A stretch of 64,000 bases of DNA from Odoribacter laneus YIT 12061 (GCF_000243215.1 NZ_JH594596.1:1710892-1774891); one strand, 5' to 3'; positions 8,400-18,171 are shown, counted from the stretch's first letter. Notes: generated by a model not told the origin, from the letters alone. Program-made: numbers and translations.

Positions 8400-9578
8400 T
8401 TATTTTTCTTTATCGACAGAACGGACAAAGGGAATATCTTCCCGAAATAACTTCCGGTAAGTGATATGGGTTTTCACAGCTTTGGCACTCAAATAATCCA
8501 TCAAATGCATCATCTGAGGATTAAAGTCGCCCACCCAGTTCATTTCTAAATATTTATAACAACTATTTTTCTTTACGATGGTCTCACAAAACTGTTTGAT
8601 TAAAGCGGCTTCCACCCCCTTCCCCTGGAATTCGGGAACGACGCCGAAAAGCTGTCCTAAAGCGACGTCCACTTTTTTTATGCGGCGATAATATAAAAAT
8701 TTCAGTATTCCGGTTAAATTCAATTTCCCATTCAAATGCCGGATCACCTGATTCATTTCCGGAAACATCAGGAAAAAACCGATAGGCATCCCTTTATAAT
8801 AGGCAAAATAAATCAAATCTTTATCTATTACGGGCTGCAAATTCTTATAAATAACCTCGACTTGTTCCCGGGTAATACCGTCCACTCCATGTACCTCCAG
8901 ATTCCAAGCTTTATTATATACTTCCAGTAAAGCGTCAATTGCCTTTTGTTTTCCGATTTCCCGGTAGGTATGGACCGCGTAATCCGGATTTTTCAACAGA
9001 CGATCCGCTTTCCATACAACTATAGGTGCCAAACTTTCTACAACCAAACGGTTACGGTAAGTAAATTGTTTAAAATAATCCCGGAAACCATATTCTTCAA
9101 AAAATTTTACATAATAAGAGTGGGTGTAAGGCATAGCATAATTCGGAAATCGATCGAACCCATCCACCAACAATCCCCACCATTCAATCCGTTCCCCGAA
9201 ATTTACAGGTCCTTCTATAGCCTCCATCCCCTTAGCCTCGAGCCATTCCCGACATTTATCAAAAAGCATAAAAGCAGCCTGCTTATCGTCTATACATTCG
9301 AAAAAGCCCATCTGCCCCACCGCATACTTATCCAAATGACAGGTTTTCCCGTTGACAAAAGCAGCTACCCGGCCTACACAATGCCCAACCTCATTGTATA
9401 ACACCCAACGCACACATTCCCCGTTTTTAAAGCAGGGATTTTTTCTCCGGTCGAACACATTGCGGATATCGTTATCCAAAGGACGTATCCAATATGAATT
9501 ATTCTTATAAAGCTCTACAGGCAAAAGCAAAAAATCCGCTTCCTGCTTTTCCGTTTTAATCTCTGTAATCGTATACAT
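8400..9578 (-). CDS. GNAT-fold acetyltransferase-like protein of unknown substrate
   Basis: A 392-residue cytoplasmic protein without signal peptide or membrane segment. The C-terminal half has GNAT features: a substrate-side segment (IYFAYYKGMPIGFFLMFPEM) and the acetyl-CoA loop-like VPEFQGKGVEAALIKQF near residues 320-336. The N-terminal half (EADFLLLPVELYKNNSYWIR, GRVAAFVNG) suggests a second, degenerate GNAT fold. Proteins of this type are common in Bacteroidota and are sometimes labelled GTP cyclohydrolase without visible basis; no such motifs are present here. It ends a closely spaced minus-strand series (lysS, gpsA, Gate-domain protein) with a 32-nt gap and may be co-transcribed. The substrate is unknown. 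Confidence 0.75.
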   Translation of the reverse strand: MYTITEIKTEKQEADFLLLPVELYKNNSYWIRPLDNDIRNVFDRRKNPCFKNGECVRWVLYNEVGHCVGRVAAFVNGKTCHLDKYAVGQMGFFECIDDKQAAFMLFDKCREWLEAKGMEAIEGPVNFGERIEWWGLLVDGFDRFPNYAMPYTHSYYVKFFEEYGFRDYFKQFTYRNRLVVESLAPIVVWKADRLLKNPDYAVHTYREIGKQKAIDALLEVYNKAWNLEVHGVDGITREQVEVIYKNLQPVIDKDLIYFAYYKGMPIGFFLMFPEMNQVIRHLNGKLNLTGILKFLYYRRIKKVDVALGQLFGVVPEFQGKGVEAALIKQFCETIVKKNSCYKYLEMNWVGDFNPQMMHLMDYLSAKAVKTHITYRKLFREDIPFVRSVDKEK

Positions 9579-9610
9579 AACTTAGTTTAGTAGCTAAAAT
9601 CACACCAACT

Positions 9611-10582
9611 TCACAAACTCACAGCTTCCGGATGCCTGCTGGTATAGATATATTTTATACGCCACTCCAATTTTCTTTCCCATACTACCAGAATAGCTAA
9701 AATCAGACGGGGAATAATCAACCACCATACTGGCAAACCAATGACCATAAACAACAAAGGATCTTCCACCTGTGAATGAGAAACGGCCAAATGATGATTT
9801 AACAAATCAGCTTCCTTCTTTTCCAGCTTGCCTAATTTGGCATAATCCATCATAATAGCTGAACCGTAAGCTAAACCGACAGTATTTCCTAAAATCCACA
9901 AAAAAGAAGCGGAAGCCGTTAAACCAAATAAATTCATTAAAGGAGCAAATAAGCGGGAGAGTGCCTTCAATACCCCGAACTCTTCCAATAAGCGCTGAAT
10001 AATCATCAACGAAATAATAATACCGAAGATCTTCACGCACAACCACAAACTACTTTCCAACCAATGAAAAAATGCGGCCGAAAATCCCGGTTCCACAGCT
10101 TCGGTCGAGGAAAGTGCTTCCGGCATAGCCGGTAGTATACCGTTTAAAGCAAAAGCCGCTATCAAACTTCCTGCCAACCTGACTCCAATCATACGCAAAG
10201 CAGTAGAGCCTGTTTTTTGTTGCACCAATGTTTCTATAATAAAACCGTGAGAAATCAGACACATGACAGCCAGTATTACCCCTTCCCTTACTGTAAAATC
10301 CAATGTTGTAATCAAAGCAATAACCGTATAAATATTGGTAAAAATACTGGTTACAAACACCAAAGCAGCATCTCCGGGTAAACCCAGATAAGTAAATAAA
10401 GGAGTCGCAAAAGATGAAATATAAGGCAAAATATTAAAATAAGATAAAAGCATGACAAAAAAGGAAACAGGCAACATAATTTTGAGAAACCAGCAAGAGG
10501 TCCTCAAAGCTACCGGCAAAGCTTTTTTTATACAACCGAAAATACGTTCTTTAATCATATATTGCCAATTTACAGTTTCCAA
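9611..10582 (-). CDS. Nucleoside-recognition (Gate) domain membrane protein
   Basis: A 323-residue integral membrane protein with about eight hydrophobic segments in two similar halves, each a Gate domain of the SpmA/SpmB and nucleoside-transporter superfamily. Conserved-looking stretches include a glycine-rich turn (LPGDAALVFVTSIFTNIYTV) and polar residues within the membrane (NHHLAVSHSQVEDPL) in the second half. The family may bind or pass nucleosides or other small solutes; the substrate is not known. The start METVNWQY lies 5 nt beyond the gpsA stop, so the two are almost certainly translated from one mRNA. Confidence 0.83.
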   Translation of the reverse strand: METVNWQYMIKERIFGCIKKALPVALRTSCWFLKIMLPVSFFVMLLSYFNILPYISSFATPLFTYLGLPGDAALVFVTSIFTNIYTVIALITTLDFTVREGVILAVMCLISHGFIIETLVQQKTGSTALRMIGVRLAGSLIAAFALNGILPAMPEALSSTEAVEPGFSAAFFHWLESSLWLCVKIFGIIISLMIIQRLLEEFGVLKALSRLFAPLMNLFGLTASASFLWILGNTVGLAYGSAIMMDYAKLGKLEKKEADLLNHHLAVSHSQVEDPLLFMVIGLPVWWLIIPRLILAILVVWERKLEWRIKYIYTSRHPEAVSL

Positions 10583-10587
10583 ACTTT

Positions 10588-11589
10588 CTACCTCAATTCC
10601 TCTGTCAGCAAACGGATTTCCATCGTCGGACTGATCCGTTCATATAAAATATTATATACCGCATTAGTAATGGGCATGTGCACATTATAATGCTCATTAA
10701 TTTCTTTGATTCCCTTTACGGCAAAATAACCTTCTGCAATCATCAACATTTCCATCTGAGCCGATTTCACAGAATAACCTTTCCCGATCATCGTCCCAAA
10801 AGTACGGTTCCGACTGAATTGTGAATAAGCGGTTACTAACAAATCCCCCAGATAAGCTGAACTTTTTATGTCCCTGTGAATAGGATGAACTGCGGCGACA
10901 AAACGTTCAATTTCCTGTATGGCATTTGAAATTAAAACAGCCTGGAAATTGTCCCCATACCTCAACCCATGGCAAATTCCGGCAGCAATAGCGATTACAT
11001 TTTTCAATACCGCAGCATATTCCGTTCCGTAAATGTCATCCAAAATACTGGTTTTTACATAATGACAATCAAAAGTCTGGGCAACTCGCCGGGCAACTTT
11101 CAGATCATTACTGGCAAAAGTCAGATACGATAAGCGCTCTAAGGCAATTTCTTCGGCATGACAAGGACCGGAAATCACCACAATCTGTTCCAAAGGCACT
11201 TTAAAATAATGATTAAAAAATTCCCCTATAATCAGATTGTCATTGGGTATCAAACCTTTAATAGCAGAAACGACAATTTTTTCCTGCAAAGAAACCGTAA
11301 TATTAGCCGTTACATTTTTCAGGAAAGCACTGGGAATAGCAAATATAATGACATCACACATCCCGATGAGTTTATTGATATCGTCGGTAAAGGTAATTTT
11401 AGAAAGGTCAAATTCCACTCCACAGAGATAACGCGGATTATGACTCAAAGCCCGAAAAGCCTTGATGGTATCAATATTCCGCATAAACCAATTGATATGG
11501 TCGTTCGTTTCTGTCAATATTTTAGCTATAGCTGTCGCCCAACTTCCTCCTCCGACAATGCCCAACCGGGGTTTTTCTGGTATTTCCAT
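10588..11589 (-). CDS. gpsA: NAD(P)-dependent glycerol-3-phosphate dehydrogenase
   Basis: A 333-residue cytoplasmic dehydrogenase making sn-glycerol-3-phosphate from dihydroxyacetone phosphate for phospholipid synthesis. The N-terminal Rossmann motif is GIVGGGSWATAIAKIL. VVISGPCHAEEIALERLSYL is the family GPxxAxEI motif, and the catalytic lysine lies in YAAVLKNVIAIAAGI, followed by GLRYGDNFQA. Length and motif order match GpsA. It lies 64 nt after lysS and 5 nt before the Gate-domain gene. Confidence 0.96.
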   Translation of the reverse strand: MEIPEKPRLGIVGGGSWATAIAKILTETNDHINWFMRNIDTIKAFRALSHNPRYLCGVEFDLSKITFTDDINKLIGMCDVIIFAIPSAFLKNVTANITVSLQEKIVVSAIKGLIPNDNLIIGEFFNHYFKVPLEQIVVISGPCHAEEIALERLSYLTFASNDLKVARRVAQTFDCHYVKTSILDDIYGTEYAAVLKNVIAIAAGICHGLRYGDNFQAVLISNAIQEIERFVAAVHPIHRDIKSSAYLGDLLVTAYSQFSRNRTFGTMIGKGYSVKSAQMEMLMIAEGYFAVKGIKEINEHYNVHMPITNAVYNILYERISPTMEIRLLTEELR

Positions 11590-11653
11590 GATTATTGCTT
11601 TATATTTACAATTTAAAATTAAAATCGTAAATCATACCTCTCAAATTTCCTTG

Positions 11654-13378
11654 TTATTTACCTGTCCATTTTTTCACTTCTTCCTGAGAAGGAGCCGTCA
11701 ACCCCAGCTTTTCCTTTTTGTTAATTCCACAAAGCTGCTGATGTAATTTATTGGAATTTTCCACTTCTCTCAAAGCTTCTACAGTCAAAATTCCAGCTTT
11801 TTTCACCACTTCTATCCATTCTTTGGGCACCCCCGCCTCTTCAAATTTTTCGTCTCCGTCAACGGCAATTTTCTTTTCCGGTTTCATCTGGGGAAAAAAC
11901 AAAACATCCTGAATAGAAGGACTATTGGTGAGGAACATACACAAACGGTCGATACCGATTCCCATACCGGAGGTGGGAGGCATACCATATTCCAAAGCCC
12001 GTACAAAATCATAATCGATATACATCGCTTCATCGTCTCCTCTTTCCTGCAATTTCATCTGTTGTTGGAAACGATCCAATTGATCGATAGGATCATTGAG
12101 TTCGGAATAAGCATTGGCGACTTCTTTTCCGTTGACAAACAATTCGAACCGCTCTGTCAGATCCGGATTACTCCTGTGTTTCTTTGTCAAAGGTGACATC
12201 TCCTTCGGATAATCATAAATAAAAGTAGGCTGGATATAATGCCCTTCACATTTCTCTCCGAAAATTTCATCGATCAGTTTCCCCTTTCCCATTGTCCTGT
12301 CTACGGCTATGCCCATCTTCAAACAAGCATTATAGAGGTCCTCTTCAGACATTTCTTCTATGTTATAACCCGTATATTCTAAAATAGCGTCTGTCATCCG
12401 AATCCGACGGAAAGGCGGAGTAAAATCAATTTCCTCCTCTCCGATCCGGGCTTTCAAAGTCCCATTCACAGCCATAGCAGCCCGGGCAATCATCTCCTCT
12501 GTAAAATTCATCATCCACAGATAATCTTTATAAGCTACGTAGATTTCCATACAGGTAAATTCCGGATTATGTGTTCTGTCCATTCCCTCATTCCGGAAAT
12601 TCCGGGAAAATTCATATACTCCTTCAAAACCGCCTACAATCAACCGTTTCAGATATAACTCGTTTGCGATTCGAAGGTATAAAGGAATATCCAGAGCATT
12701 GTGGTGAGTGATAAAAGGACGAGCAGAAGCACCTCCCGGAATCGCCTGTAAAACAGGTGTTTCCACTTCCAGATAACCTTTGCTGTTAAAAAATTCCCGA
12801 ATCGCATTGATCATACGGGTTCTTTTCACAAATACTTCCTTCACCTGAGGATTTACAATCAAATCCAAATAACGTTGCCGATAACGCAATTCCGGATCGG
12901 TAAAAGCGTCGAAAATCTTTCCGTCTTTCTCCTTGACAATAGGTAAAGGACGCAACGATTTCGACAACATAACCAACTTCTGAGCATGCACAGAAATCTC
13001 CCCGGTTTGGGTACGGAAAACGTAACCTTCTACCCCTACTAAATCCCCGATGTCCATCAATTTCTTAAATAAAACATTATAAGCCGTAGAATTTTCATCT
13101 TCAGAGATATCATCCCGGCTGACATATACCTGAATTTTTCCGGTAGCATCCTGCAATTCAAAAAATGAAGCTTTACCCATAATCCGGCGACTCATCATTC
13201 TTCCGGCAATCACAACTTCCCGCTTCGGAGCTGCATCATCAAAACTCTCTTTTATCTCTTCAGCCCGGCCCGTTACCTTAAATTCTGCAGCAGGATAAGC
13301 TTCAATTCCCAATTTCGTCAATTCGGCCAAAGAATTACGACGGATTATTTCCTGTTCACTCAATTCAGTAAAACCCAT
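11654..13378 (-). CDS. lysS: Lysyl-tRNA synthetase, class II
   Basis: A 574-residue class II synthetase starting MGFTELSEQEIIRRNSLAEL. An N-terminal OB-fold anticodon-binding domain (about 55-150) is followed by the catalytic core with motif 1 around YLEVETPVLQAIPGGASARP, motif 2 FRNEGMDRTHNPEFTCMEIY and motif 3 GMPPTSGMGIGIDRLCMFLT. A C-terminal extension of about 70 residues beyond motif 3 is longer than in E. coli LysS. An in-frame start 15 codons upstream would add a hydrophobic, unconserved-looking leader and lies in the expected 5' UTR, so the ATG at 13376-13378 is preferred. A -7 element CAAAGATA (plus 13441-13448) suggests transcription from about 13436. Confidence 0.96.
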   Translation of the reverse strand: MGFTELSEQEIIRRNSLAELTKLGIEAYPAAEFKVTGRAEEIKESFDDAAPKREVVIAGRMMSRRIMGKASFFELQDATGKIQVYVSRDDISEDENSTAYNVLFKKLMDIGDLVGVEGYVFRTQTGEISVHAQKLVMLSKSLRPLPIVKEKDGKIFDAFTDPELRYRQRYLDLIVNPQVKEVFVKRTRMINAIREFFNSKGYLEVETPVLQAIPGGASARPFITHHNALDIPLYLRIANELYLKRLIVGGFEGVYEFSRNFRNEGMDRTHNPEFTCMEIYVAYKDYLWMMNFTEEMIARAAMAVNGTLKARIGEEEIDFTPPFRRIRMTDAILEYTGYNIEEMSEEDLYNACLKMGIAVDRTMGKGKLIDEIFGEKCEGHYIQPTFIYDYPKEMSPLTKKHRSNPDLTERFELFVNGKEVANAYSELNDPIDQLDRFQQQMKLQERGDDEAMYIDYDFVRALEYGMPPTSGMGIGIDRLCMFLTNSPSIQDVLFFPQMKPEKKIAVDGDEKFEEAGVPKEWIEVVKKAGILTVEALREVENSNKLHQQLCGINKKEKLGLTAPSQEEVKKWTGK

Positions 13379-13440
13379 TTTATTATTATTTAAATAGTTT
13401 ATTATCAATATGTTAATTTCCACATCTCATCGAGGGACTG

Positions 13441-13448
13441 CAAAGATA
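13441..13448 (-). promoter_or_regulatory. -7 element of the lysS promoter
   Basis: On the minus strand TATCTTTG, a perfect TAnnTTTG, lies 62 nt upstream of the lysS ATG. I see no matching TTTG 19-21 nt further upstream, so only the -7 half is supported. Confidence 0.5.
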
Positions 13449-13596
13449 ATAAAAAAATAAAGAGAAAGCTATCCTATTCCTTTGATTTGTAACTGCATAC
13501 CTTTTTTATGTTTAAACTGTTGAAAAATTATAGTTTTTTAGTTTTGAAATAACAAGGAATTTCCGCTTCTTTGTATCAGAATTGGAAAAAAGTATA

Positions 13597-15339
13597 ATGA
13601 AAAAAAGATGGGTTATAAACACTCCCCCGGAGGAAAATAAGATATTAAAATTAGCATATAAATTAAACTGTCCCCCCGTTATTGCGAATCTCTTGTTACA
13701 AAGAGATATAGATACTGCTGAAAAAGCACAGGCTTTCTTTTACCCTTCTCTCAACATGCTCCACGATCCGTTTTTAATGAAAGATATGGACAAAGCTGTA
13801 GACCGTTTGGACAAAGCCATCGCTCAAGAGGAAAAAATATTGATATATGGAGATTACGATGTAGACGGCACAACGGCAGTAGCTTTACTTTATAAATACT
13901 TAAAAAATAAATGTAACGCCACAAATCTGGAATATTATATTCCGGATCGCTATACAGAAGGATACGGAGTTTCTATCAAAGGCATAGACTATGCTGCAGA
14001 AAATGACTTTTCCCTCATTTTGGTAACAGATTGCGGTGTAAAAGCAGTAGAAAAAGTCCGGTACGCCAAAGAAAAAGGCGTAGACATTATCATCTGCGAT
14101 CATCATACGCCCGGCGATTCGCTGCCGGAAGCCGTTGCGGTGCTGGACCCCCAACGCCAGGATTGCGATTATCCTTATAAATGGCTCAGCGGTTGCGGGG
14201 TAAGTTTTAAACTGGTACAGGCACACAGCATGAAACACAATTTACCCATGTCGGAATTGTATAAATTGTTGGACCTGCTCTGTGTCAGCATCGCCAGTGA
14301 TATTGTACCCATCACCGGAGAAAACCGCATACTCGCTTATTACGGACTGCAACAGTTAAACGAAAAACCCAGTCTGGGTCTGAAGACAATCATTGAAGTT
14401 TCCGGTATCGATAAAGAAATTACGATAAACGATATCGTGTTCCGAATCGGCCCCCGGATTAATGCGGCCGGAAGGGTAGAATCAGGAAACCGAGCCGTCG
14501 ATCTTCTGGTGGCTGACGAAAAATTCTCCGCCAACGATATCGCCTCCGATATCAATATTTTTAACGACCGCCGGAAAAAACTGGATCACGATATTACAGA
14601 AGAAGCTATCGCCCATATCACCCATTCCGAAATAGAACCTTCCCGTAAGACAACTGTACTTTTCAATCCCAAATGGCATAAAGGAGTGATCGGAATTGTC
14701 GCTTCCCGACTGACAGAATCGTTTTACCGTCCTACCATCGTATTAACCGAATCCAATGGCATGGCTACCGGTTCCGCCCGCTCCGTGGAGGGGTTCGATC
14801 TCTATTACGCTATCTCCCAATGCAGCGAATTACTGGAAAATTACGGGGGACATAAATACGCAGCCGGCCTGACCCTGAAAATCGAAAACATAGAACCTTT
14901 CAGAAAAAAGTTTGAGCAAATCGTTCAGGAAACGATCAACGAGGAGATGTTAACACCCCAAATCAATATTGATGCAAAGATCAAACTCTCCGATATTACG
15001 CCTGAACTGTATAATATGCTTCAGAAATTTGCCCCTTTCGGACCCAATAATACCATTCCGGTATTTATGACCGAAAATGTAACCAATTTTATCGGAACCC
15101 GTAGGGTAGGAAGAAACAATGAGCACCTGAAACTCGTCGTAGTAGATGATACCCGCATCTGCAGCGATCGTAGCGGTATTGGTTTTGGAATGGGACATTT
15201 ATACGACGAAGTAAATTCCGGTAAATATTTCAGTATCTGCTACTCTCTTCAGGAAAACGAATTCATGGGAAAAATCGATATCCAAATGATGCTGAAAGAC
15301 ATTAAATTCAATAAGCCGGAAAAAACAGAAGAATCCTGA
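13597..15339 (+). CDS. recJ: Single-stranded-DNA-specific exonuclease RecJ
   Basis: A 580-residue DHH-superfamily 5'-3' exonuclease. Metal-binding motifs are IYGDYDVDGTTAVALLY (motif I), VTDCGV (motif II), ICDHHTPGD (motif III, DHH) and SIASDIVP (motif IV). The DHHA1 part carries the GSARSVEGFDLYYAI and YGGHKYAAGLTL segments, and an OB-fold-like C-terminus follows. RecJ resects 5' ends in the RecF pathway, and recR lies 15 nt downstream. An in-frame TTG at 13582 would add five residues; the ATG is preferred. Confidence 0.96.
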   Translation: MKKRWVINTPPEENKILKLAYKLNCPPVIANLLLQRDIDTAEKAQAFFYPSLNMLHDPFLMKDMDKAVDRLDKAIAQEEKILIYGDYDVDGTTAVALLYKYLKNKCNATNLEYYIPDRYTEGYGVSIKGIDYAAENDFSLILVTDCGVKAVEKVRYAKEKGVDIIICDHHTPGDSLPEAVAVLDPQRQDCDYPYKWLSGCGVSFKLVQAHSMKHNLPMSELYKLLDLLCVSIASDIVPITGENRILAYYGLQQLNEKPSLGLKTIIEVSGIDKEITINDIVFRIGPRINAAGRVESGNRAVDLLVADEKFSANDIASDINIFNDRRKKLDHDITEEAIAHITHSEIEPSRKTTVLFNPKWHKGVIGIVASRLTESFYRPTIVLTESNGMATGSARSVEGFDLYYAISQCSELLENYGGHKYAAGLTLKIENIEPFRKKFEQIVQETINEEMLTPQINIDAKIKLSDITPELYNMLQKFAPFGPNNTIPVFMTENVTNFIGTRRVGRNNEHLKLVVVDDTRICSDRSGIGFGMGHLYDEVNSGKYFSICYSLQENEFMGKIDIQMMLKDIKFNKPEKTEES

Positions 15340-15354
15340 CCGAACGAGACAGAC

Positions 15355-15969
15355 ATGCAAAGTTTATCTTCGAAATTATTAGAAAAAGCAGTAGAACAAT
15401 TTGCTTTATTACCGGGAGTAGGGAAAAAAACAGCCTTGAAATACGTGCTTTTTATGCTGAAAAAAAAGCCGGAAGAGGTAAATTCATTTCTCCAAAGCCT
15501 TCAGGATTTAAAAAACAATATCCGGGAATGTCCGCAATGCCATAATATTTCAGACAATAATCTCTGTGAAATATGCAGTGATCCCAAACGAGACAATTCT
15601 GTGATCTGTGTGGTCGAAAGCATTAAAGATATCATGGCCATAGAAGCTACTTCCCAATACCATGGCCTTTATCACATCCTGGGCGGCATTATATCGCCCA
15701 TGGAAGGCATTGGTCCGGCAGATTTACATATCAGCAGCCTGCTCGAAAGAGCTGAAAAACCGGAAGTGAAAGAAATAATCTTTGCCCTCAGCGCCACAAT
15801 AGAAGGAGATACTACCGGTTACTATATCTACAAAAAGCTCAAAAATAAAGAATCCCTTACGATTACGACCATTGCCAAGGGAATATCCATCGGAAATGAT
15901 CTGGAATATACCGACGAACTGACACTGGGCCGATCGATCCTTCATCGGGTTTCCTATACCGGCAACTGA
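15355..15969 (+). CDS. recR: Recombination mediator protein RecR
   Basis: A 204-residue protein with the RecR layout: helix-hairpin-helix N-terminus (FALLPGVGKKTALKYVLFML), a C4 zinc finger (CPQCHN...LCEICSD, about residues 57-74) and a Toprim domain (VICVVESIKDIMAIE, then ALSATIEGDTTGYYI). RecR with RecF/RecO loads RecA on SSB-coated gaps. It follows recJ by 15 nt and is very likely co-transcribed. RecF and RecO are not in the window. Confidence 0.96.
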   Translation: MQSLSSKLLEKAVEQFALLPGVGKKTALKYVLFMLKKKPEEVNSFLQSLQDLKNNIRECPQCHNISDNNLCEICSDPKRDNSVICVVESIKDIMAIEATSQYHGLYHILGGIISPMEGIGPADLHISSLLERAEKPEVKEIIFALSATIEGDTTGYYIYKKLKNKESLTITTIAKGISIGNDLEYTDELTLGRSILHRVSYTGN

Positions 15970-16038
15970 TTGATATCCCCTGAGGTTTGTACCGCTCAAA
16001 CGTCGGTAAATTCTCTACGCAAAACAAAAGGCGTTCTC

Positions 16039-16500
16039 TTATAACAAAGTAAAAGCAAAAGGCATCAAAGCGCTCGCCTTCAAACAAACGGTCTGCTGTT
16101 TGCCGATCAGAATAACGTCAAAATCCCCGTGACGCTTTATCATTTCCATCATGACCTGACGGCAAGCTCCGCAAGGAGGTACAAATTCTTCTGTCTGTTG
16201 CCCCTTATTGGCACCCGCTACAGCCAAAGCTTTTATAGCAACCTCCGGATAAAGTGCTCCGGCATAATACAATACAGTCCTTTCTGCACACATTCCACTG
16301 GGATAGGCAGCATTCTCCTGATTTGTCCCTGTCAGAATTTCCCCATTTTCCAGCCAAACAGCAGCCCCCACTGAAAAACCGGAATAAATGCTATAAGCAT
16401 TCGGCAATACTTCTACCGCTTTCCGACACAACAACTCATACTCTGGAGGATAAGAATTTTTATAAACCACATAATCAATTTTGACTTCTCTTTTATCCAT
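16039..16500 (-). CDS. cdd: Cytidine deaminase
   Basis: A 153-residue zinc enzyme converting cytidine or deoxycytidine to uridine in pyrimidine salvage. The zinc and catalytic motifs CAERTVLYY (Cys and catalytic Glu) and PPCGACRQVMMEM are intact, and the ribose-binding segment YSGFSVGAAVW precedes them. Length fits the homotetrameric class. It is convergent to recR with a 69-nt gap in which I see no strong terminator. Confidence 0.95.
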   Translation of the reverse strand: MDKREVKIDYVVYKNSYPPEYELLCRKAVEVLPNAYSIYSGFSVGAAVWLENGEILTGTNQENAAYPSGMCAERTVLYYAGALYPEVAIKALAVAGANKGQQTEEFVPPCGACRQVMMEMIKRHGDFDVILIGKQQTVCLKASALMPFAFTLL

Positions 16501-16622
16501 TGCTTATTTTTATTACTTTTACAACGTGATACAGGATTTGTAAAGTTCGTAAAAGTTTATTAAAAGCAGAGCATGAAAAGAACTTTTTTTATTATTTTCT
16601 GATCTCATTGCGTTACGAAAGT

Positions 16623-17567
16623 ATGAAGAAGATTTATAAAATATTTTTAATTTCACTCTTAAGCGTATCAAGCTTAGCCGTTTACGGCCAGTCCAGGAAA
16701 GAATTTATCCGAAAATACAAACACATCGCCATCAAAGAAATGGAAAGAACCGGTATTCCCGCCAGTATTAAGCTGGCTCAAGGTATTCTGGAATCCGGCT
16801 GTGGCCAATCGGAACTTTCCGTGAACGCCAACAATTATTTTGGCATAAAATGTCACGAATGGGTAGGCCCTACTTTTCATATGGACGATGATTTGGCCGA
16901 CGAATGTTTCCGAAAATATAAAAATCCGGAACAATCCTGGATCGATCACAGTGAATTTTTAGTTTCCCGCCCCCGTTATGCCGACCTCTTTAAGATTCCG
17001 GCCAATAATTATAAAGCTTGGGCCAGAGGACTGAAAGCCGCTGGATATGCAACAAACCCTCAATATGCCGATATGCTTATAAAAATTATCGAAGAAGAAG
17101 AACTCTATAAATACGATCATCCTCTAAAACGCACCCTTTCTCGCCCGGAATCCGTAACTGCTTCCGCAGAAAACCCTACGCCTTCCCCTTATGCCAAACC
17201 GGTATCTGTCAATTATCTGAAACGGGAAGAAATGCGTAATGGAATTATCTGTATTGAAATACAGGCAGGCGATTCTTTCGAAAATATTGCTACTTATTAC
17301 GGGATAAAACTCCGGAAATTATTACAATACAACGACAAAAAAGATACATCTCTGACAATCGGACAGTATGTATTCCTAAAAAAGAAAAAAAATAAGGCGG
17401 CAAGAGGATATGAATTCCATCGTGTGAAACCGGGAGATACACTCTATCTAATAGCACAGATGTATGGTGTAAAACTTAAAAGTCTGGTTAAATTCAATTA
17501 TATCGATAGCAATACTCCTTTAATTGAAGGAGAAAAAATTTATCTGAGAAGTAAAGCGGGAGTTTAA
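16623..17567 (+). CDS. Exported N-acetylglucosaminidase with two LysM domains
   Basis: A 314-residue secreted peptidoglycan hydrolase. The signal peptide MKKIYKIFLISLLSVSSLAV ends at YGQ. A glucosaminidase domain (about 25-165) carries IKLAQGILESGCGQSELSV, with the likely catalytic Glu in ILESG, and NANNYFGIKCHEW. Two LysM modules follow near 210-260 (IQAGDSFENIATYYGIKLRK) and 268-312 (VKPGDTLYLIAQMYGVKLKS). The family cleaves glycan strands at N-acetylglucosaminyl bonds, probably in cell-wall remodelling in the periplasm. A TTG 15 nt upstream is rejected because the ATG gives a clean signal peptide. It leads a short series with a DUF4199 gene 29 nt downstream and a GT2 gene after that. Confidence 0.92.
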   Translation: MKKIYKIFLISLLSVSSLAVYGQSRKEFIRKYKHIAIKEMERTGIPASIKLAQGILESGCGQSELSVNANNYFGIKCHEWVGPTFHMDDDLADECFRKYKNPEQSWIDHSEFLVSRPRYADLFKIPANNYKAWARGLKAAGYATNPQYADMLIKIIEEEELYKYDHPLKRTLSRPESVTASAENPTPSPYAKPVSVNYLKREEMRNGIICIEIQAGDSFENIATYYGIKLRKLLQYNDKKDTSLTIGQYVFLKKKKNKAARGYEFHRVKPGDTLYLIAQMYGVKLKSLVKFNYIDSNTPLIEGEKIYLRSKAGV

Positions 17568-17596
17568 CCTCTCTGCATTCATACGAATACCGAAAA

Positions 17597-18124
17597 ATGG
17601 AGAAAAAAACGAATATATTTCTATCTTTTAATATGCCTTTCGGATTACTGATGGGAGGAACTTTTGTTGTCGCCTCTTATATGTATTTCCAATATAATGG
17701 CAATATTTATGCCAATCCGGCTCTGGACAGGACACTCACTTTCCTGTATATCATCGGACTTTTTATCCAAATCCGCAGATACAGGGAAAATGCCGGATTA
17801 CAGGGATATATTTCTTACGGAAAAGCCGTAAAAACAGGCAGCTATCTGTCTGTAGTCACCGCTTTCGTGTATGCTGTTTATACCTCCTTTATTTACTCGG
17901 CTCATCCGGAAACATTGAAAAACTATTTAACGACAGTAGAAAGTGTCTTTAAAGAACTTTATCCCAATTCTCCCTTAGCCGACAATATGACGCAAATGCT
18001 TCACGCTTTTACCACACCCCTCACAATGGGATTTTCTGAATTTATATCTAAAACCTTGCTGGGAGTTATTTATTCGCTGATTGTAGCTGCTTTTTTGAAA
18101 AAAAGCAGACCAACAGAAATTTAG
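17597..18124 (+). CDS. DUF4199 family membrane protein
   Basis: A 175-residue protein with four predicted transmembrane helices, matching the DUF4199 pattern common in Bacteroidota: an initial helix pair, a conserved YGKAVKTGSYLSVVTAFVYA segment between helices 2 and 3, a soluble loop with YPNSPLADNMTQ, and a final helix. The function is not known. In Bacteroidota it is often beside GT2 glycosyltransferases, as here (47 nt upstream of one), which suggests membrane glycolipid or cell-envelope work. Confidence 0.83.
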   Translation: MEKKTNIFLSFNMPFGLLMGGTFVVASYMYFQYNGNIYANPALDRTLTFLYIIGLFIQIRRYRENAGLQGYISYGKAVKTGSYLSVVTAFVYAVYTSFIYSAHPETLKNYLTTVESVFKELYPNSPLADNMTQMLHAFTTPLTMGFSEFISKTLLGVIYSLIVAAFLKKSRPTEI

Positions 18125-18171
18125 CCTTTTGACGTTCAGAACAGTAATTAATATTTGTAAATCGAATTTCT

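Noticed and set aside
8400-9578. Labelling as GTP cyclohydrolase
   Set aside because: None of the cyclohydrolase zinc or catalytic motifs is visible; the sequence shows GNAT-like features.
13379-13423. Upstream extension of lysS by 15 codons
   Set aside because: The added residues (MEINILIINYLNNNK) are encoded by AT-rich leader sequence; the ATG at 13378 gives the expected N-terminus.
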